From: a bacterium
GTDB taxonomy: Bacteria; Fibrobacterota; Fibrobacteria; UBA11236
NCBI GenBank assembly: GCA_900299345.1
Contig: OMJM01000080.1
Coordinates: 1 to 59,488, forward strand
Direction of reading: 5' to 3'
DNA: 59,488 bases
Below, piece after piece: positions 55,032-59,488 of this stretch; position 1 is the first letter of the stretch; each line of letters begins with the position of its first letter. Made by a program: the position numbers and the translations under genes. The notes beneath the pieces are model-generated. The model was not told the origin of the DNA, searched no databases, and saw only the letters and a program-made list of their open reading frames with translations.

Positions 55032-56087
55032 ATGATCATTCCCTTGCATCCGCGCCTTTCAGACGCCGAACTCCATGAACTGGTTGAGATCGCCGCCGAA
55101 TTCAACGTCCGTATTCAGCCAATTCATGGCGAAGGCCGTTCTGTTTACGCTCTTATGGGGGACGAAACCTCGCAGGAGTTGATCAACCGCATCGAGGGAC
55201 TTCCCTACATCGAGCGCATCGACCGCATCCAGGCGCCATACAAGTTGATGGCGAGGGAAAGCAAGTTGTCGGATCACCGCATCACCATCGGCCAGCGAAA
55301 AATCCCCGGGGACTTTTGTGTCATCGCGGGACAATGCACCATTGATCCAAACAACAAGAATTACTTCTTCGAAACTGCCCACTCGGTGAAAGAAGCCGGC
55401 GCCGACATGATCCGCGGTGGTGTGTGGAAACCACGCACTTCTCCCCATTCGTTTCAGGGCGACGCCCGGAGTCTTGAAATCCTGCTTGAAGCGCGTCAAC
55501 GCACCGGACTCCAAATCAATACCGAAGTCATGGATTTCGAACAAGCCAAACTCTGTGTTGAAGCCGGAGTGGATTGCCTGCAAATCGGCGCCCGCAGCGG
55601 ATTGAATTATCGCCTGTTGCAGGAAGTCGGACGCATGACGAAGGGCACGAACATCCGTGTATTACTCAAACGAGCCATGCACATGGGACCCGTTTCCGAA
55701 TTCATCCTTGCCGGTGAATACGTCGTCGCGCAGGGCAATCCCAATATCATGCTGTGTCCACGCGGAACGATGCCCCCGCTGGAAGGCTACCGGAACCATC
55801 CCGATGAAAGCATCACCCCGTTGCTCAAGGAAAAAACCTGGGCGCCTGTTGTGGTCGATCCCTCTCACAGTGTGGGCAAGGCCGTATATGTTCCACATGC
55901 GGCTCTGGCCGCCGTGGCGTATGGCGCAGATGGCCTGCTCATCGAATCGCATTGTCAACCCAAAAAGGGGATTGGCGATGATCCCAAGCAAGCCGTCACA
56001 CCCGATGTTCTGGCCCAGCTCATTCGTGAATCGCGGGAACTGCATAAGCGGGCGCAGCACTTTCTCAAATTGTCCCAGGGAGCATGA
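55032..56087 (+). CDS. aroF: DAHP synthase with N-terminal regulatory domain
   Basis: First enzyme of aromatic amino acid synthesis (PEP + erythrose 4-phosphate). 351 residues. An N-terminal ferredoxin-like regulatory domain (about 1-70) precedes the catalytic barrel, as in the Thermotoga-type enzyme. Motifs are GQCTID (metal Cys), KPRTSPHSFQG, VDPSHSVGK and SHCQP (metal His). Inhibition by aromatic amino acids through the small domain is likely. Overlaps the helicase gene by 4 nt. Confidence 0.93.
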   Translation: MIIPLHPRLSDAELHELVEIAAEFNVRIQPIHGEGRSVYALMGDETSQELINRIEGLPYIERIDRIQAPYKLMARESKLSDHRITIGQRKIPGDFCVIAGQCTIDPNNKNYFFETAHSVKEAGADMIRGGVWKPRTSPHSFQGDARSLEILLEARQRTGLQINTEVMDFEQAKLCVEAGVDCLQIGARSGLNYRLLQEVGRMTKGTNIRVLLKRAMHMGPVSEFILAGEYVVAQGNPNIMLCPRGTMPPLEGYRNHPDESITPLLKEKTWAPVVVDPSHSVGKAVYVPHAALAAVAYGADGLLIESHCQPKKGIGDDPKQAVTPDVLAQLIRESRELHKRAQHFLKLSQGA

Positions 56088-57289
56088 CCCGGCGTTCCAC
56101 TGGAACCGCGTGGAACTTTCTGCCCGCAAGGGCTTTGGAAGCCGTTCAACGGCTGAACTTTTCGAAACCCACTCCGGTCCAGACTGAATGTCTGTCCCCT
56201 GCATTCACGGGTGAGTCTTTTGCCGCCGTGGCACCCACGGGCACTGGTAAGACGTTGGTTTATGGCCTCCCAATTTTCTCTACGCTTCCTTCCTTTCGCC
56301 GCAACCTGATCCTCGTTCCCACGCGCGAACTCGGTTATCAGGTTTCGCAAATGCTTCAGGCATTGTCACCTGAAGTTCGCTCGGGATTGGCTGTATGTGT
56401 GGGAGGGCACTCCCTGGATGCCCAACGGCGTTCCGTGCGAGGTGATTGGCATAGCTTGATCGCCACTCCCGGCCGTTTGCTGGATGTACTGACATACGAA
56501 CCGTCCTTGTTGAAAAACATCCACAGGCTGGTGCTGGATGAGTTTGACCGGCTCATTGATCTGGGTTTCGAAGAGCAGATTGCCGCCATTCTCCCCCACC
56601 TTCCAGCCAAACGTCAGACCCTGCTCTTCTCTGCCACGGACACGGATGCGGCACTGGAACGTCTTCCGCTCGGGAAATTGAAGCGGTACGAAATCCTGTC
56701 TGGAAAGAATGCGCCATTAACCGAACAGTTTTATTTCCTCAAGTCGAATCGCCGAAAAAATGAATTACTGGAAGCGGCCTTGAAGGAAAACAAGGGACAA
56801 GCCATTGTTTTCGTCTCCAACCGCGAGAAAGTCAATCATCTCAACGGATTGCTGAAGCTGCGAGGATTCAAGTCGGGCGCCCTGCATGGAGATCGACTGC
56901 AACGAGAACGCGCCTTGGCGTATCAGGGATTCAAGGAAGGCCGCTTCAAGATCCTCGTCGCCACGGATTTGGCCGGACGTGGATTGGACGTCGGAGAAGT
57001 AGACCTTGTGGTAAATTACGATTTACCGCGCACATTCAAGGATTATGTCCACCGTTCCGGTCGTGCGGCACGCCGCGCACAACCGGGGCAATGTCTCAGC
57101 TTTGCCGGGCCCGACGATTATCTTCAGCTTCTAAAGCTGGAGGCTGGTTTCAACAGTCCGCTTCCTTGTCATCCTGACTACGCGCATCGCGACCTCTGGT
57201 TGGTACAGGCCAAGCGGGTGCATGATGGGAAAGTCCGGGAATCTGAACGTGCTGATTACATCCGTCGCGAACAGGGATTAAAAACCTGA
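56084..57289 (+). CDS. DEAD-box type RNA helicase
   Basis: 401 residues with both RecA-like domains. Q motif FSKPTPVQ, motif I APTGTGKT, motif II DEFD (instead of DEAD), motif III SAT, motif IV VFVSNREK, motif V ATDLAGRGLD and motif VI HRSGRAAR. There is no long C-terminal extension, so the specific RNA partner is unknown. Translation is coupled to the DAHP synthase gene (ATGA), but no functional link is apparent. Confidence 0.92.
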   Translation: MTRRSTGTAWNFLPARALEAVQRLNFSKPTPVQTECLSPAFTGESFAAVAPTGTGKTLVYGLPIFSTLPSFRRNLILVPTRELGYQVSQMLQALSPEVRSGLAVCVGGHSLDAQRRSVRGDWHSLIATPGRLLDVLTYEPSLLKNIHRLVLDEFDRLIDLGFEEQIAAILPHLPAKRQTLLFSATDTDAALERLPLGKLKRYEILSGKNAPLTEQFYFLKSNRRKNELLEAALKENKGQAIVFVSNREKVNHLNGLLKLRGFKSGALHGDRLQRERALAYQGFKEGRFKILVATDLAGRGLDVGEVDLVVNYDLPRTFKDYVHRSGRAARRAQPGQCLSFAGPDDYLQLLKLEAGFNSPLPCHPDYAHRDLWLVQAKRVHDGKVRESERADYIRREQGLKT

Positions 57290-57389
57290 TTGAATATCTA
57301 TAACCCCTTTTTTTTCCGGTCACTTGAGAAGGACGAAAAAGCGGTCTGAAATTACAACTGGAAGTCGTGTCAACGACTAAAAAAATCCT

Positions 57390-57511
57390 TTGCGCGTCGC
57401 ACCGTCTCGCCTTATCTTACCGAAAGTCCCCTCGATTAGTGTCCGTTGCGCGGGTATATAACGGCCTAATCCGAAAGCGGCGGCTTCGCAAGGGGCCGCC
57501 GCCCCCGTTTT
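57390..57511 (+). ncRNA. Possible small RNA between the helicase and DsbA-like genes
   Basis: A promoter-like pair, TTGCGC (57390-57395) and TTATCT (57412-57417) with 16-nt spacing, is followed by about 90 nt containing a small stem (CCGTT/AACGG near 57443-57464). A GC-rich hairpin with a short T tract follows (57477-57511). No reading frame of note is present. It could equally be a terminator region plus chance promoter similarity. No known RNA family recognised. Confidence 0.35.
57477..57511 (+). terminator. GC-rich hairpin with T tract
   Basis: GCGGCGGC (57477-57484) pairs with GCCGCCGC (57495-57502); CCCCCG then TTTT follows. It can end rightward transcription from the helicase operon or the possible small RNA. 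Confidence 0.6.
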
Positions 57512-57523
57512 AATCGAACTTGT

Positions 57524-58237
57524 TTATCGGTTGGATTTTGCTTCCGAGATAAGTCCTGCGAAATAATCGAAAGAGCGATCCGTCGCCAGCTTGCCATTCA
57601 CAAACACAGTTGGCGTTCCTTCCACGCCGACTTTGCGGCCTAATGCAATATCTTCCTGCAGGATGGCGCTGATCTCAGGAAGCTCCTGATCCCGTTTGAA
57701 TCGATCCATGTCAAGATTCAAGTTATGCGCCAGGGCCAGATAGAGGCTGTCTCCGAGGTTTCGGAAATGCGGCGTGGCCATGAAACGAAATTCGAAAAAC
57801 TTTCCTTGTTTCCCCGCGGCATAAGCCGCAGCGGCTGCCGATTTGGCCTGAGGGTGAAACGACAAGGGAAAATTCTTGAAAATGAGCCGCACATCGTTGG
57901 GATAGACTTTGGAAATGGAATCCAATGTGGGCGCAAGCTGAGCGCAATAAGGACATTGCAAGTCTGAAAATTCCACGATGGTCAGCGCGGCGTTCGCAGG
58001 ACCTCTTGTGAAACTGCGACCGATTGGAATGTCCTGTTTTGATGTATCCGGCGGGGGACGCCAACCAAGCCGTGAAGCCACAAAGTCGTTTTTTTCTCTT
58101 TGTTGTCGCAGTAAAGTGAGAATGCTGTCTTGCCGCTGCTCAATGGCTCGCAAACGGCTTTCCAACCCTGGAGATACACATCCGCCAAGCGTCACCGTCC
58201 CGGCTACCGCCAAACCCATGATCGTCCTGCCGAACAT
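57524..58237 (-). CDS. DsbA-like lipoprotein with CPYC motif
   Basis: 237-residue exported thiol oxidoreductase. The lipobox LGGC puts the lipidated cysteine at residue 20. A short coiled coil (SRLRAIEQRQDSILTLLRQQREK) precedes the thioredoxin fold with SDLQCPYC (C95, C98). The cis-proline loop is EGTPTVFVNGK. Family with DSBA / disulfide interchange proteins. AAGGAGC precedes the ATG. It is followed by no Dsb partner in the window. Confidence 0.88.
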   Translation of the reverse strand: MFGRTIMGLAVAGTVTLGGCVSPGLESRLRAIEQRQDSILTLLRQQREKNDFVASRLGWRPPPDTSKQDIPIGRSFTRGPANAALTIVEFSDLQCPYCAQLAPTLDSISKVYPNDVRLIFKNFPLSFHPQAKSAAAAAYAAGKQGKFFEFRFMATPHFRNLGDSLYLALAHNLNLDMDRFKRDQELPEISAILQEDIALGRKVGVEGTPTVFVNGKLATDRSFDYFAGLISEAKSNR

Positions 58238-58255
58238 CTTTGCTCCTTGATAAGG

Positions 58256-58936
58256 TTAAACCGAACCCGCCGCGGCCTTGTCCAATATCAACACCCCGTT
58301 TGGATGTGATGCCAATACGTTGGCAATGGGAAGTTCCCTGTCACCCGAACGTATTTTCTCAATCACGGGGAATTTGGAGGCGCCCAATGCGATGGCCACC
58401 AACGTCCTGCATTCACGCAACGGTTTAAAACCCAAAGTGACGCGACGCGGCGGGGGTTTGGGACCCACAATGTCCAGGACAATGGAGTCATCATCCTGTA
58501 GTGAATCCGAGCCCGGAAACAGAGAAGCCGTATGTCCGTCCTCTCCCATTCCCAAAAAAATTTGATCGAAAATCACAGGACTGCCTTTAAACTCGTTTCG
58601 CAGCAAAGATGAATATTCTGCAGCTGTTGGGGTATAATGAGCCTTTTGTTTAGACAATCCAGCAGGCAGTAAGAGCTCCTCGTAGCATGTTTTCCAATTG
58701 CACTGCGGATCTTCGAAAGGAACCGTGCGCTCATCCACCACGAAAAAACGCAAGTCGTCTCCGGCCGCGACCTTCTGCTTTACTTCGGGGAGCCAATGGC
58801 GAAACAGGGCGGCGAAAGTCGTTCCTCCGGAAACTGCAATGCGAGGACCTCTGACGTATTCCAGCGATTTGCGGCCCGCCTCTTCGGCAGAATCCACCAC
58901 AATGATTTTCAAACCGTCCCCCTGAAAACCCGACAT
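58256..58936 (-). CDS. pgl: 6-phosphogluconolactonase
   Basis: Second step of the oxidative pentose phosphate pathway. 226 residues. ISGGTT-like motif AVSGGTTFAAL, FFVVDERTVPFEDPQCNW and GMGEDGHTASLFPGS are diagnostic. It lies 18 nt before the DsbA-like gene on the same strand. Confidence 0.94.
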   Translation of the reverse strand: MSGFQGDGLKIIVVDSAEEAGRKSLEYVRGPRIAVSGGTTFAALFRHWLPEVKQKVAAGDDLRFFVVDERTVPFEDPQCNWKTCYEELLLPAGLSKQKAHYTPTAAEYSSLLRNEFKGSPVIFDQIFLGMGEDGHTASLFPGSDSLQDDDSIVLDIVGPKPPPRRVTLGFKPLRECRTLVAIALGASKFPVIEKIRSGDRELPIANVLASHPNGVLILDKAAAGSV

Positions 58937-59040
58937 TTATGCCGAAATAAGGTCCATAAAGTTAACCCTTTCGCCCATTCGAAAACAACGAAAGCGGCAT
59001 TTGCAATAAGGCCGCGGCTTTTTTGCACTTTGGATACATC

Positions 59041-59373
59041 ATGGGACGTCTCATTCTGAGCGCATTTTCCTTTCTCTGTCTGATGACGGTCGCGATGTTG
59101 CTATGGCAAACGAGGACTCTTTCAACGGGCCTTCCTCATGGAACCGGAGCATGGATGGCATCATGGTTCCTTCTTTTCACGAATCCATTGACCTGCGTCA
59201 TCCTGCTGATTGGAGCATTCTTTCTGACAGTCGCTTCGGCATGCGCCGGTGAACTTGTGCTGGGGTTAATCCTCTCAGCTTTATCTGCCTTCATTTCAAT
59301 CCTCTGTCTGTTTGGTTTCATGGGCGGCCATTATCCCGCGTTGGCGGAATACATGGAAAAACTTTTCCGATAG
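59041..59373 (+). CDS. Small membrane protein with three helices
   Basis: 110 residues from the ATG at 59041. About three hydrophobic helices (residues 1-20, 42-68, 72-95) and a short polar tail. No family recognised. Just upstream, at 58993-59028, lies a short GCGGC/GCCGC hairpin with a T tract that might attenuate its expression. It is divergent from pgl. Confidence 0.55.
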   Translation: MGRLILSAFSFLCLMTVAMLLWQTRTLSTGLPHGTGAWMASWFLLFTNPLTCVILLIGAFFLTVASACAGELVLGLILSALSAFISILCLFGFMGGHYPALAEYMEKLFR

Positions 59374-59391
59374 GAGCGGTGGCGACATCAC

Positions 59392-59488
59392 GTGAACATT
59401 CAAATTTTCGGCCGCAGGGATTGCAATGACACCCGCAAGGCCGAGCGCTGGTTCAAGGAACGGCGCATACCCTTCCAATTCATCGATC
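59392..59488 (+). CDS. ArsC/Spx-like protein, cut by the window end
   Basis: GTG start at 59392; the 32 visible codons read MNIQIFGRRDCNDTRKAERW and on to RRIPFQFID. The C-x2-T-RKAxxW pattern and the following strand match the arsenate reductase (ArsC) / Spx / YffB family of thioredoxin-fold proteins. The position of the cysteine (residue 11) fits the redox site. Whether it is a reductase or a regulator cannot be decided here. Confidence 0.7.
   Translation, partial: MNIQIFGRRDCNDTRKAERWFKERRIPFQFID

Noticed and set aside
57363-57378. Short palindrome AGTCGT/ACGACT followed by A7
   Set aside because: Six-bp stem without a T tract in either direction of transcription; not supported as a terminator.

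Overview
The window looks like chromosomal DNA of a Gram-negative bacterium with a lipopolysaccharide outer membrane and, probably, a type IX secretion system (T9SS). Evidence for this: HldD (LPS heptose), apolipoprotein N-acyltransferase, several outer-membrane-barrel-like proteins, a gingipain/PorU-like C25 peptidase with a FlgD-like C-terminal domain, and a secreted metallopeptidase with a T9SS-type sorting tail. A member of the FCB group, perhaps Fibrobacterota, fits best; this is inference from gene content. No tRNA, rRNA, CRISPR array, insertion sequence or phage gene was seen. Genes are densely packed with many 1-17 nt overlaps.

Layout. 1-7.3 kb: the 5' part of asnS (minus), then a Suf iron-sulfur operon (NifU-like fusion, sufB, sufC, sufD, sufS, sufU). 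7.3-17.6 kb: small proteins, an acyl-CoA dehydrogenase, ychF, nth, hldD, a ZIP-like transporter, a TlpA-like lipoprotein, leuC-leuD and an Xaa-Pro aminopeptidase. 17.6-20 kb: a lysine-rich pseudo-receiver protein, a fatty-acid-hydroxylase-type membrane protein and a barrel-like protein. 20-27.8 kb: a conserved 617-residue protein of unknown function, prfC, and a pepF / M20 peptidase / thiO-like operon.

27.8-39.5 kb (minus strand) is the accessory-looking region and the best candidate for an undescribed system. A TPR protein is followed by two tandem paralogous copies of a three-gene module (about 425-residue exported protein, 223-residue FecR-domain protein, about 730-residue barrel-like protein). 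The module is followed by three small secreted proteins. Two of these share a repeated R-D-x-x-S/T-G-Q-x-S/T-G-K-R motif, and one of them is out of frame at an A10 tract directly after its signal peptide.

39.5-59.5 kb: dcd, glnA with a strong terminator, the C25 peptidase, the cmk-rpsA pair, small unknown genes, then an rsmI-lnt-histidine kinase-response regulator-metallopeptidase operon, DAHP synthase with a DEAD-box helicase, a possible small RNA, a DsbA-like lipoprotein, 6-phosphogluconolactonase, a small membrane protein, and the start of an ArsC/Spx-like gene.

Most genes are housekeeping. The envelope genes (HldD, Lnt, the DsbA-like and TlpA-like lipoproteins, the T9SS-type proteins and the FecR/barrel modules) together point to an elaborate outer membrane and surface.
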